From Benzoatithermus sp963720725 (lineage in GTDB: Bacteria > Pseudomonadota > Alphaproteobacteria > Geminicoccales > Geminicoccaceae), in NCBI GenBank assembly GCA_963720725.1, contig CAVRGN010000001.1:186001-250000 (forward strand): a stretch of DNA of 64,000 nucleotides, given 5' to 3'. Below are positions 54,293-63,488 of this stretch, one piece after another. The notes below the pieces were generated by a model. The model was not told the DNA's origin and made no database searches. It saw only the letters and a program-made list of their open reading frames with translations. Each line of letters starts with the position of its first letter. Position 1 is the first letter of the stretch. The position numbers and the translations under genes are program-made.

Positions 54293-55266
54293 GGATCTGC
54301 ATCTACGGCGCCGGGGCCATCGGCGGGCTGATGGGGGCGCGGCTCGCCAAGGCCGGGGCGGAGGTCTCGCTGATCGCGCGCGGGCCGCACCTGGCGGCGA
54401 TGCGCGACAAGGGCCTCACCCTGCGCTCCGCCGGGGAGACCTTCACCGTCCCGGTCAAGGCCAGCTCGGACCCGGCGGAGCTCGGGCCGCAGGACTATGT
54501 GGTGGTCACGCTGAAGGCGCATCAGGTGCCGGGCGTGGTCGAGCCGATGCAGCCGCTCCTGGGCCCGGGCACTGCCGTGGTCATGGGCGTCAACGGCGTG
54601 CCCTGGTGGTACTTTTACGGCCTCGGCGGTGCCTATGAGGGCCGGCGGCTGCCCAGCGTCGATCCGGGCGACGTGCAGTGGAACGGAATCGGCCCCGAAC
54701 GGGTGATCGGCTGCGTCGTCTACCCGGCGGCGGAGGTGCCCGAGCCCGGCGTGATCGAGTTGGTCGAAGGCGACCGCTTCACCCTGGGCGAGCCCTCGGG
54801 TGCGAAGACCGAGCGCATCGAGCGGCTGTCGCAGGCGCTGATCGCGTCGGGCCTCAAGGCGCCGATCCGTGCCAAGATCCGCGACGAGATGTGGATCAAG
54901 CTCTGGGGCAATCTGTCGTTCAACCCGATCAGTGCCTTGACCTGCGCCACGCTCGACGTGATCTGCACCGACCCCGGCACGCGCGCCCTCGCCCGGGCGA
55001 TGATGGTCGAGGCGCAGGCGATCGCCGAGAAGCTTGGCGTGCGCTTCCCGATCCCGGTCGACAAGCGGCTCGACGGCGGGGCCGCCGTCGGCGCCCACAA
55101 GACCTCGATGCTGCAGGACCTCGAGCGCGGCCGGCCGATGGAGATCGACGCCCTGGTCACCGCGGTCCAGGACATGGGCCGACTGGTCGAGGTGCCGACG
55201 CCTGCCATCGACGCCGTCCTGGCGCTGGTCCGGCTGCGGGCGCGGATGGCCGGCTGCTACGGGTGA
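54289..55266 (+). CDS. 2-Dehydropantoate 2-reductase-like protein
   Basis: A 325-residue NADPH-dependent ketopantoate reductase family protein. It has the N-terminal CIYGAGAIGGLMGARLAKAG dinucleotide fold, VVVTLKAHQVPGVV, the catalytic lysine in AKIRDEMWIKLWGNL with the asparagine of NPISALT, and a final Glu motif TSMLQDLERGRPMEID. Translation is coupled to the oxalyl-CoA-synthetase-like gene by an ATGA overlap. That linkage suggests a catabolic 2-oxo acid reductase rather than the pantothenate enzyme PanE. Confidence 0.87.
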   Translation: MRICIYGAGAIGGLMGARLAKAGAEVSLIARGPHLAAMRDKGLTLRSAGETFTVPVKASSDPAELGPQDYVVVTLKAHQVPGVVEPMQPLLGPGTAVVMGVNGVPWWYFYGLGGAYEGRRLPSVDPGDVQWNGIGPERVIGCVVYPAAEVPEPGVIELVEGDRFTLGEPSGAKTERIERLSQALIASGLKAPIRAKIRDEMWIKLWGNLSFNPISALTCATLDVICTDPGTRALARAMMVEAQAIAEKLGVRFPIPVDKRLDGGAAVGAHKTSMLQDLERGRPMEIDALVTAVQDMGRLVEVPTPAIDAVLALVRLRARMAGCYG

Positions 55267-55279
55267 GGCCCCGGCCTGC

Positions 55280-57160
55280 TCAGTTGGCGACCCTCACCTT
55301 GATCACCTGCGCGCCCGACAGCCCGTTCGCGGCGAAGACCTGCAGCCTCAAGGTGTGCGCGCCGTTGGACAGCAGCGTGGTGTTCCAACGGTTGTGGTCG
55401 CCGTTGATGTGGAAATGGCCGGATGGGTTCATCGGGTCCGTGTCCGCCGGCTTGCCGTCGATATAGAACTCGGCCCGCGCCATCTGCCCCACCCCTCGGC
55501 CTTCGCCGAAGAATTCGGCAGCGGCGCCGGAGACCGTATCGCCGTTGTGTGGGCTGGAGATGACCGCACGCGGCGCAGCGGCGGGCCGGTCGGTGTCCAC
55601 GGCGGTGACCCTGAGGACCACCGTGGGTACCCCCGGCGACCACAGGCTGAACCGTGCCGCTTCGTCGGTGGCATCCCGGTCGGGCTTGGCCATGATGGCG
55701 AGAAGCTGGTTGCTGTCCCAATCGGCCGGCGTGAACGTAAGGGTCGCCTGGTCGGCGACGATCAGGTAGTCGCTCAGGCGGCGTTTGACGGTGACGACGA
55801 CATTGGCGCTGGGCTTGGCGGCGAGGCGGACGGCGACCCTGGCGGTGGTGCCCTCGGTGACATCGAGATCCTCGCTCGCCACCAGGATCCGCTGCGCGGA
55901 CTGCCCGGTATAGCGGATGCGCCGCATCTGCCCGCTGCCGCGCTGAGCGTAGTAGAGGGCGCCATCGCCGCCGACGGCGAGGCCGACCACCTGGCTCAGC
56001 CCAGACTGGAACTCGGTGGCGACGCCGGGCCGCGCCGGGTCGATATAGTAGATCCAGTTGCCGCAATAGTCGGTGAAGAAATACTTGCCGACGAACTGCG
56101 CCGGAAAATTCGCCTGATCGGGATTGTAGAAAGTCCCGCCGGTGATCGCGCAACCCCGTGGCGTCCCGGTGTCATGGGCATAGGCGTAGAGGGGGGAGGT
56201 GACGCCGCTGATCGTAGAATAGCCCTCGGAATCCGGCCAGCCGAAATTGCGGCCGGCACCGCCGACATTGATCTCCTCGAAGCTGAGCTTGCCCACGTCG
56301 TTGATCATCAGCTTGCCCGTGTGGGGCTGGAACGCGAAGGTGAACGGGTTGCGCACGCCGACGGCCCAGATCGCCCGGTTGGCGCCGGCCGTGGTGCCCG
56401 CGATGCGCGGGAAGCTCGTCGGGTTGTCGGCTGGGACCGAGCCATCCACGTTGAGCCGCAGGATCTTGCCGAACCGCGTCGTCAGCTTCTGCGCGTTGGA
56501 CCCGCTGGAAGCGTCACCGACCGCGACGTAGAGCTTGCCGTCCCTGCCGAACGCCAAGGCGCCGCCCATGTGATGCGTCGCCCGGCCGAGGTCGTCGAGA
56601 TCGAGGATCGTCTCGGCGCTGTCGCTGACCACGGCGTCGCCACTGACGGTGAAGCGCGTGATGCGGCTGTGCGCCGAGCCACTACCCGCCGGAACGGTGT
56701 AGTAGAAGTAGACGTGACGGTTGGCGGCGAAGTTCGGGTCGAAGGCGACGCCGCCCAGGCCACGCTCGTTGGTGCCGTCGACGGTCAGGGTTGCGAAGGG
56801 CTTGGGCTGCACCACACCGTGCGAGATGATCCGGGCGGTGCCGTTCTCATCGGAGACCACGATGCGGCCATCGGGCGCAAAGGCGAACGCGGTCGGTCGG
56901 CCGATGCCGCTAGCGAACGTCTCGTCGACGAAGCCGAGCGGCAGGGACAAGGCCGGGCCGGACTGCAGCATGCCGACCAGCAGTGCGGCGACGCCGCAGC
57001 CCAACCACCGGGCGGTCTGGCGCTGCCCGATGCCGGAGCAACTGCGCGCAGGGAATCTCCCGCGTCGATTCTGTCCGGCACCGGGCCGGATGGTGGGCGC
57101 ATGCTCGGCGATCGACCCGACCGAGGGGGCGTAACCGGCCAACGTCGGATGTGTCGGCAT
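55280..57160 (-). CDS. Secreted PQQ-dependent sugar dehydrogenase-like protein, copy 1
   Basis: A 626-residue exported protein. A leader (WLGCGVAALLVGMLQSG) precedes a six-bladed GSDH/aldose-sugar-dehydrogenase beta-propeller: TAFAFAPDGRIVVSDENG, RGLGGVAFDPNFAANRHVYFY, GKLYVAVGDASSGSNAQKL, NFGWPDSEG and GTPRGCAITGGTFYNPDQ. A Calx-beta/Ig-like module (SDYLIVADQATLTFTPADW) and a C-terminal domain (HFHINGDHNRWNTTLLSNGA) follow. ATG 57160 has GGAGG upstream. It is the most diverged of the three tandem copies. PQQ binding and sugar oxidation are inferred by homology. Confidence 0.8.
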   Translation of the reverse strand: MPTHPTLAGYAPSVGSIAEHAPTIRPGAGQNRRGRFPARSCSGIGQRQTARWLGCGVAALLVGMLQSGPALSLPLGFVDETFASGIGRPTAFAFAPDGRIVVSDENGTARIISHGVVQPKPFATLTVDGTNERGLGGVAFDPNFAANRHVYFYYTVPAGSGSAHSRITRFTVSGDAVVSDSAETILDLDDLGRATHHMGGALAFGRDGKLYVAVGDASSGSNAQKLTTRFGKILRLNVDGSVPADNPTSFPRIAGTTAGANRAIWAVGVRNPFTFAFQPHTGKLMINDVGKLSFEEINVGGAGRNFGWPDSEGYSTISGVTSPLYAYAHDTGTPRGCAITGGTFYNPDQANFPAQFVGKYFFTDYCGNWIYYIDPARPGVATEFQSGLSQVVGLAVGGDGALYYAQRGSGQMRRIRYTGQSAQRILVASEDLDVTEGTTARVAVRLAAKPSANVVVTVKRRLSDYLIVADQATLTFTPADWDSNQLLAIMAKPDRDATDEAARFSLWSPGVPTVVLRVTAVDTDRPAAAPRAVISSPHNGDTVSGAAAEFFGEGRGVGQMARAEFYIDGKPADTDPMNPSGHFHINGDHNRWNTTLLSNGAHTLRLQVFAANGLSGAQVIKVRVAN

Positions 57161-57374
57161 CGACGTACCTCCGCTGCAGCATGTCCGCGCTGTTTCTTCG
57201 TGGCTGAGCTGGAGTTGTCGAAGACATGTGCCCATGATCGGTGGCTCACCACCGATCACGCTCAGAATGCGCACCTACCTATGGTGGATGAATTCGCCTC
57301 CCATGGCAACCCAGGCATATTGCCGAAATTGCAGGTATTCGCGGCCGGCCGCGCGTTGCGGGCGCCTGACCGGC

Positions 57375-59168
57375 TCAGTTGGCGATTCTGACCCGGACCT
57401 CGTGCGTGCCGCTCTTGCCCTGGTCGTCGAACACGGTCATGCGCAGCGTGTAGATCCCGTTCGGCAGCACCGTCGTGTTCCACAGATTGTGGTCGCCGCC
57501 GATATGGTAGTGCGCGGCGTCGTTCACGTCGGTGTAGCGGACCACGTTGTTGATGACGAACTGGGCGCGCACCAGGCCGCCATCGTCCCGCCCGTCGCCG
57601 AAGAACTCGGCGGTGGCGCCCGAGACGGAAGCGTTGGTGCGCGGTTGCGAGATGATCGCCCTGGGCGCGCCGGCCGGCCGGTCGTCGTCGACCGCGGTGA
57701 CCCATACCTGGACGGAGGGGATGCCGGGCGACCACAGGCTGAGCCTGGCACTCTCGTCGATCGTATCGCCATCGGGATTCGCCGTGACGGTCAGCGACTG
57801 GGGCTGGTCCCAATTGTCGGGAGTGAAGACGAAGGAGCTTGGCGAGGAGGTGATCAGGTAGTCGCTCAAGGAACGGTCGACCTTGATCGTCACGTTCGCG
57901 TTGGGCCGGCTGGCCAGCCTGACGGTGACCCGCTCGGTGCTGCCCTCGGCCAGCTCGAACTCCTGGGGTGCGACCTGCATGCGCTGCCGGACCGTCGAGG
58001 TGTAGCGGATGCGGCGCAACTGGCCGTTGCCGCGCTGGAGGTAGTAGAGGGCGCCGTCGTCGCCGACCGCGAGCGCGACGGGCGCGTTCAGGCCGGTGGC
58101 GAACGGCGTGGCCGTGCCCGGATTGGCCGGATCGATGTAGTAGATCCAGTTGCCGCAATAATCGGCGAAGAAGTATTTGTCCAGGTAAGTGGCCGGGAAG
58201 GTCGCCTGCGCCGGCCGGTAGAACGTGCCGCCGGTGATCGCGCAGCCGCGCGGGGTGCCGCTGGCGTGACGGTAGGCGTAGATCGGGTTGGTGTAGCCGG
58301 CCGTGGCGACCGGGCCTTCCGCGTTCGGCCAGCCGTAATTGCGCCCGGCACCACCCGGATTGAGCTCCTCGAACTTGTTCTCGCCCACGTCGTTGATGAT
58401 CATGTCGCCGCTGTGGGGATGGAAGGCGAAGCTGAACGGGTTGCGCAGGCCGAGAGCCCAGATGGCGCGGTTGCCGTTGCTGGTGTTGCCACCGACGCCG
58501 GGAAAATTCTTGGGATTGTCTGCCGGGATCGACCCGTCATCGTTGAGGCGCAGGATCTTGCCGAGGCGCGTGGTCACGCTCTGGGCGTTGGCACCCTCGC
58601 GGTTTTCGCCGACCGCCACGTAGAGCTTGCCGTCCTTGCCGAACTGGAGGGCGCCGCCATTGTGGTTGGTGCGCGCGGACAGGCTCTCGAGCGCCAGGAT
58701 GGTGGTGGCACTCCCGGGCAGCACGGCGTCGTCGCGCACCGTGAACCGGGTGACGCGGTTGTAGGGCGGCCGGGTCGGCGCCGTCGTGACCGCGGGCTCG
58801 GTGTGGTAGAAGTAGACGAAGCCGTTGGCGACGAAGTTCGGGTGGAACGCCACGCCCAGCAGGCCGCGCTCGCCTTGCGGATCGACGGTCAGGCGCGCGA
58901 ACGGCGTCTCCTGCAGGGCGCCGCGCACGACCAGCCGGGCGGTGCCACCCTGCTCGGTGATGACCAGCCGGCCGTCGGGGGCGAAGGCCAGGGCGGTCGG
59001 ATTGTTCAGGCCGCCCGCCACGAGCTCGTCGACGAAGCCGCTGGGCGCCACCTGCGCCGCCGAGGACACGGCGCCGGATACCGTCGCGGCCAGGGCAAGC
59101 AGGGGCAGCGAGCCGAAGCGAAGGAATCCCGACGGCGATCGGCGACGGTCGGCGGCGGTCCGGTTCAT
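57375..59168 (-). CDS. Secreted PQQ-dependent sugar dehydrogenase-like protein, copy 2
   Basis: A 597-residue exported paralogue. A Sec leader (FGSLPLLALAATVSGAVSS) leads to the propeller: TALAFAPDGRLVITEQGG, ERGLLGVAFHPNFVANGFVY, NHNGGALQFGKDGKLYVAVG, NYGWPNAEGP and GTPRGCAITGGTFYRPAQ. The middle module (SDYLITSSPSSFVFTPDNWD) and the C-terminal domain (AHYHIGGDHNLWNTTVLPNG) match those of copy 3 nearly word for word. The start is at ATG 59168 or 59171, both after GAGGG. The 330-base gap to copy 3 (59169-59502) holds no gene. Confidence 0.82.
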   Translation of the reverse strand: MNRTAADRRRSPSGFLRFGSLPLLALAATVSGAVSSAAQVAPSGFVDELVAGGLNNPTALAFAPDGRLVITEQGGTARLVVRGALQETPFARLTVDPQGERGLLGVAFHPNFVANGFVYFYHTEPAVTTAPTRPPYNRVTRFTVRDDAVLPGSATTILALESLSARTNHNGGALQFGKDGKLYVAVGENREGANAQSVTTRLGKILRLNDDGSIPADNPKNFPGVGGNTSNGNRAIWALGLRNPFSFAFHPHSGDMIINDVGENKFEELNPGGAGRNYGWPNAEGPVATAGYTNPIYAYRHASGTPRGCAITGGTFYRPAQATFPATYLDKYFFADYCGNWIYYIDPANPGTATPFATGLNAPVALAVGDDGALYYLQRGNGQLRRIRYTSTVRQRMQVAPQEFELAEGSTERVTVRLASRPNANVTIKVDRSLSDYLITSSPSSFVFTPDNWDQPQSLTVTANPDGDTIDESARLSLWSPGIPSVQVWVTAVDDDRPAGAPRAIISQPRTNASVSGATAEFFGDGRDDGGLVRAQFVINNVVRYTDVNDAAHYHIGGDHNLWNTTVLPNGIYTLRMTVFDDQGKSGTHEVRVRIAN

Positions 59169-59502
59169 CATGGTCCCTCGATGCGATGGTTGGCGAGCAC
59201 CGTCACCGCATCCCGAAGGCGGGCTCGGCAAGGGCCGACAAGCAAGAGCCGCTTGATCCGGCCCGCTAGTCCTTGGTGGCTGGAGCAGGTGATTTCTACA
59301 AACCCAGGTTCAACTTGCCGCAGGTCAAGCGATTGCTGTCGCGCCGCCAGAAGCCAAGAGCCTCCACAGCGCACGACGTAACGAATTCTTTCGTCCAAAC
59401 TAGCCCGCGGTTCACTCCATGGCAACCCCGCTCCTTATCTTCCGGTTGTGCTCGTCGCCTTGTGATTGTTTGGTGGCTGCGCCGGCGACGGTTCATTCCG
59501 GC

Positions 59503-61290
59503 TCAGTTGGAGACCCGCACCCGGACCTCGTGGCTGGCACTCTTGCCGTCTGCGTCGAACACGGTGAGTTTCAGGGTGTGGACGCCGTTGGACAACAGCG
59601 TCGTGTTCCACTGATTGTGGTCGCCATTGATGTGGTAGTGCCCCGTCGGATAGGTGTCGGTGAAGCGCAGGACATTGTCGATGTAGAACTGGCCGCGGAC
59701 CAGACGGCCGTCGTCGCGACCGTCGCCGAAGAATTCGGCCCTCGCGCCCGACACCGTGTCGTTGGTGCGCGGCTGCGAGATGATGGCCCTGGGCGCGCCG
59801 GCCGGCCGGTCGTCGTCGACCGCGGTGACCCTTACCCGGACGGAAGGAATACCTGGCGACCAGAGGCTGAGCCGGGCGCTCTCGTCGTCCTTGTCACCAT
59901 CGGGTTTCGCCGTGACGGTCAGCGATTGGGGCTGGTTCCAGTTGGAGGGCGTGAACAAAAAGGAGCTTGGCGCGGAGGTGATCAGGTAGTCGCTCAAGGA
60001 GCGGTCGACCTTGATCCTCACATTCGCGTCGGGACGGCTGGCCAGCCGGACGGTGACCCGCTCGGTGCGGCCCTCGGCCAGCTCGAATTCCTGCGGTGCG
60101 ACCAGCATGCGCTGCCGGACCGTCGAGGTGTAGCGGATGCGGCGCAGTTGGCCGTTGCCCCGCTGGATGTAATAGAGGTCGCCGTCGTCGCCGACCGCGA
60201 TGCCGACGGGCGCGTTCAGGCCGGTGGCGAAGACCGTGGCCGTGGCTGGGCGTGCCGGATCGATATAGTAGATCCAGTTGCCGCAATAGTCGGCGAAGAA
60301 ATATTTGTCGAGGTAGGATGCGGGGAACGAGGACTGTGACGGCCGGTAGAATGCCGCACCCGTCACCGCACAGCCTCTCGGCGTTCCGCTGCCATGCCGG
60401 TAATGGTAGATCGGGTCGGTGAAGCTCGCGTTCGTTGACGGGCCCTCGGCGTTTGGCCAGCCATAGTTGCCGCCGGCAGTTCCCTTGTTGAGCTCCTCGA
60501 ACCGGTTCTCGCCGACATCGTTGACGATCATGGCGCCGGTGTGCGGATGGAACGCGAAATTGTAGGGATTGCGCAGTCCGAGCGCCCAGATGGCACGTCG
60601 GTCCTGAGTTGGCGTGCCGGGCACACCGGAGAACTTGGTCGGATTGGTGCTCGGGATCGAACCGTCGTCGTTGAGCCGCAGCAGCTTGCCCAAGCGGGTG
60701 GAGAGGCTCTGCGCGTTGGCGCCGTTGCCGTTGTCGCCGACCGCGACGTAGAGCTTGCCGTCCTTGCCGAAACTGATCGCCCCGCCATTGTGGTTGGTAC
60801 GTGACGAAAGGCCCTCGAGGGTCAGCATCGCCCTGGCACTCGACGGGAGCACCGCATCGTCCTGCACCTTGAACCGGGTGATGCGGTTGTGGGCCGGGCG
60901 CGACGATGTCGCACGAATGGTGTGATAGAAGTAGACGAACCCGTTGCTGACGAAGTTGGGGTGGAAGGCGATGCCGAGGAGGCCGCGTTCGCCGCGCGGA
61001 TCGACCGTCAGCCGCGCGAATGGCACCGTCCGCAGAGTGCCGCGGGTCACGATCCGGGCGGTGCCGCCCTGTTCGGTGATCACCAGACGGCCATCGGGGG
61101 CGAAGGCCAGTGCTGTGGGATTGTCGAGGCCGCCGACGACGAGTTCGTCGACGAATCCGCCCGGCACATGTTGCGCCGACACCGGCTCCGCGGCGCAGAC
61201 CAGGCCGCCCAGGGTCAGCCCGAGGAGGCGCAAGCGGGCAGACTTCGGAACCGGCCAGCGGCGGCGGGGGTCGGTGGTGCGGCAGGTCAT
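59503..61290 (-). CDS. Secreted PQQ-dependent sugar dehydrogenase-like protein, copy 3
   Basis: A 595-residue exported paralogue close to copy 2. LRLLGLTLGGLVCAAEPVSA forms the signal; the propeller reads TALAFAPDGRLVITEQGG, ERGLLGIAFHPNFVSNGFVY, NHNGGAISFGKDGKLYVAVG, NYGWPNAEGPS and GTPRGCAVTGAAFYRPSQ. The C-terminal modules (SDYLITSAPSSFLFTPSNWN and GHYHINGDHNQWNTTLLSNG) follow. ATG 61290 is chosen although its ribosome site (AGGGA) lies 11 bases upstream; an open frame continues to 61545 without a leader. It is the first gene of the array and divergent from tctC. Confidence 0.8.
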   Translation of the reverse strand: MTCRTTDPRRRWPVPKSARLRLLGLTLGGLVCAAEPVSAQHVPGGFVDELVVGGLDNPTALAFAPDGRLVITEQGGTARIVTRGTLRTVPFARLTVDPRGERGLLGIAFHPNFVSNGFVYFYHTIRATSSRPAHNRITRFKVQDDAVLPSSARAMLTLEGLSSRTNHNGGAISFGKDGKLYVAVGDNGNGANAQSLSTRLGKLLRLNDDGSIPSTNPTKFSGVPGTPTQDRRAIWALGLRNPYNFAFHPHTGAMIVNDVGENRFEELNKGTAGGNYGWPNAEGPSTNASFTDPIYHYRHGSGTPRGCAVTGAAFYRPSQSSFPASYLDKYFFADYCGNWIYYIDPARPATATVFATGLNAPVGIAVGDDGDLYYIQRGNGQLRRIRYTSTVRQRMLVAPQEFELAEGRTERVTVRLASRPDANVRIKVDRSLSDYLITSAPSSFLFTPSNWNQPQSLTVTAKPDGDKDDESARLSLWSPGIPSVRVRVTAVDDDRPAGAPRAIISQPRTNDTVSGARAEFFGDGRDDGRLVRGQFYIDNVLRFTDTYPTGHYHINGDHNQWNTTLLSNGVHTLKLTVFDADGKSASHEVRVRVSN

Positions 61291-61870
61291 GGGCACATCG
61301 TTCCCTGGCTCGAACTTGCTGGCTCCGGTCGCCGCCGATGGTGGCGACGGGACTGCTCTTGACGCTCGCCTCGGCCAATCGCCGGACATGTCAAATCCAA
61401 CGGTCCAATTCTGGAAGTATGGCCCGAAGTTCGGCGCAATAAGATGCGCACGATGAGCATCAAATGGATGCGCTGGCCTGAGTTTCACGAACGAATTCGG
61501 CAATTCGCGCCCAAAATATGAGCCAGTTGCACAATTTATTGGCAAGATATCCGCTATTATATCGCGCTATGCTTCAATTACAATCGAGGGGTGCACTGCG
61601 ATATGGCTATATACTTCACCGCAGGCTAACTCAGGCCTTGCTGCCTGGCAACCCCGTATCTGGACCTGAAGTTGCGCGCCTCCTCCTGGATGGCTCCTGC
61701 GTGGCCAATTGGACCCATCGAAGGTTGGGCGAGCACGCGACGTCGCCCGGTGGTCGGCGGTCGGCAGGCCTGCCCCCTCGATGCGTATCGCACTCCCCGA
61801 TCGGGTATTGCCGTGGCGGGGGTGGCAACTATGTTGCGCGGCCGGCGCTTGAGAAACCAAGGGGAGTGCG
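61291..61870. other. Divergent intergenic region, A+T-richer centre
   Basis: About 580 bases between the sugar dehydrogenase array and tctC. The stretch 61480-61600 is noticeably richer in A and T and is a likely place for both promoters. A plus-strand open frame (61518-61904) runs into tctC but has no conserved motif and is not credited. Confidence 0.5.
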
Positions 61871-62881
61871 ATGGCGACGACACGAGGCTTCACCCGGGCC
61901 CTGACCCTGGCCACCGCACTCGGTGCGGGTTGCATCGGCGCTGGCGACGCGCTGGCGTGGGAGCCCTCCCGCACCGTGGAGTTCATCGTCCCGGCGGGGA
62001 CCGGCGGCGGTGCCGACCAGATGTCGCGCATGATCCAGGGCGTGGTCCAGAAGAACGAGCTCATGGACCAGTCCTTGGTCGTGATCAACAAATCGGGCGG
62101 CGCCGGCGCCGAAGGCTTCCTCGACGTCAAGGCGTCCGAGGGCAACCCGAACAAGATCGTCATCACCCTGTCGAACGTGTTCACCACGCCGCTCGCCACC
62201 GGCGTACCGTTCAACTACGAGGACATCACACCGGTCGCGATGCTGGCGATGGACGAGTTCATCCTGTGGGTGAACGCGCAATCGCCCTACCAGACGGCCG
62301 CCGACTATGTGGCGGCGCTGAAATCGTCGCCTGCGGGCCAGATGAAGATGGGCGGCACCGGCTCCAAGCAGGAAGACCAGATCATCACCGCCGCCATCGA
62401 ACAGGAGACCGGCGCCAAGATCACCTACATTCCGTTCAAGGGCGGCGGGGACGTGGCGGCGCAGCTGGTCGGCGGTCACATCAATTCCAGCGTCAACAAC
62501 CCGATCGAGGCGGTCTCGCAGTGGCGGGGCGGCGAGCTGCGGCCCTTGTGCGTGTTCGATTCCAAGCGGATGGATTTCCACGAGCCGATCGCCGACGGCA
62601 AATCCTGGGCCGACATCCCGACCTGCACCGAGGCCGGGCTGCCGATCGAGTACAAGATGATGCGCGGGATCTTCACCACGCCCGGCGCCACCGACGAGCA
62701 GGTCGCCTACTATCAAGGTGTGCTCGAGAAGGTCCGCGGCACCCCCGATTGGCAGGAGTTCGTCGCCCGCGGCGCCTTCGAGGACCGCTTCATGACCGGC
62801 GAGGAATTCAAGACCTGGCTGGCCGGCGCTTACGAACAGCACAAGACGCTGATGGAAAAGGCGGGCTTCCTGGCGCAGTGA
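61871..62881 (+). CDS. tctC: Tripartite tricarboxylate transporter substrate-binding protein
   Basis: A 336-residue periplasmic receptor of the TTT (TctCBA) system that captures a carboxylate and delivers it to the membrane subunits. A Sec leader (ALTLATALGAGCIGAGDALA) precedes the Bug-type fold: VEFIVPAGTGGGADQMSRMI, VVINKSGGAGAEGFLDVK, GQMKMGGTGSKQEDQIIT and ITYIPFKGGGDVAAQLVGGH. The ATG at 61871 follows AAGGGGAG. The ligand cannot be told; members bind citrate, tartrate, terephthalate and many other acids. Confidence 0.92.
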   Translation: MATTRGFTRALTLATALGAGCIGAGDALAWEPSRTVEFIVPAGTGGGADQMSRMIQGVVQKNELMDQSLVVINKSGGAGAEGFLDVKASEGNPNKIVITLSNVFTTPLATGVPFNYEDITPVAMLAMDEFILWVNAQSPYQTAADYVAALKSSPAGQMKMGGTGSKQEDQIITAAIEQETGAKITYIPFKGGGDVAAQLVGGHINSSVNNPIEAVSQWRGGELRPLCVFDSKRMDFHEPIADGKSWADIPTCTEAGLPIEYKMMRGIFTTPGATDEQVAYYQGVLEKVRGTPDWQEFVARGAFEDRFMTGEEFKTWLAGAYEQHKTLMEKAGFLAQ

Positions 62882-62942
62882 TGATCGGGGCGGCGGGCTC
62901 CGGCCGGGGCCCACCGCCGCCGTTTGCCGAAGCGGGAATGTG

Positions 62943-63452
62943 ATGGAAACCAGGACACGGACGGCCGAGGGCCGCCTCGTCGCGGTGTGGCAGGTCGACG
63001 TGGTCGTCGCCGCCATCCTGGCGGTGATCGGCGGCGTGGTGATGCTCGACAGCCTCCGCATCGGCATCGGCTGGGCTGCCGACGGTCCGGAGGCCGGCTT
63101 CTTCCCGTTCTATGTCGGCCTGCTGCTGTCGGCTTCGGCGATGGTCACGCTGGTGCGCGGCCTCGTGGCGACCAAGCGCGATCTCGACGTGTTCGTCGAA
63201 CTCGCGGGCTTCCGCCGGGTCCTGGCGGTGCTGATCCCGTCGATCGTCTATGTCGCAGCGGTCGGGCTGGTCGGGATCTACGTGGCCTCGGCCTTGCTCA
63301 TCGCCGCGTTCATGCGCGCCTTCGGCCGCTACGGCTACGCGTTCTGCTGTGCCCTGGGGGTGGCGATCGCCGTGGTCCTCTACCTGATGTTCGAGCTCTG
63401 GTTCCAGGTGCCGCTGCCCAAGGGCCCGCTCGAGGCGGCGCTCAACCTCTGA
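62943..63452 (+). CDS. tctB: Tripartite tricarboxylate transporter small membrane subunit
   Basis: A 169-residue four-helix membrane protein (VVVAAILAVIGGVVMLDSL, FFPFYVGLLLSASAMVTLV, VLIPSIVYVAAVGLVGIYV, ALGVAIAVVLYLMFELWF). The PEAGFFPF motif is characteristic of TctB. The ATG at 62943 is used; GTG 62940 is in frame. It sits between tctC and tctA in the usual order. Confidence 0.9.
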   Translation: METRTRTAEGRLVAVWQVDVVVAAILAVIGGVVMLDSLRIGIGWAADGPEAGFFPFYVGLLLSASAMVTLVRGLVATKRDLDVFVELAGFRRVLAVLIPSIVYVAAVGLVGIYVASALLIAAFMRAFGRYGYAFCCALGVAIAVVLYLMFELWFQVPLPKGPLEAALNL

Positions 63453-63488
63453 CGCCGCCCGTCTCCCCGTCCGCCCGAGGAATTGCCC

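Noticed and set aside
61518..61904. Plus-strand gene of 128 codons before tctC
   Set aside because: Overlaps the tctC start, has no motif, and the second half is the shadow composition of the leader region.
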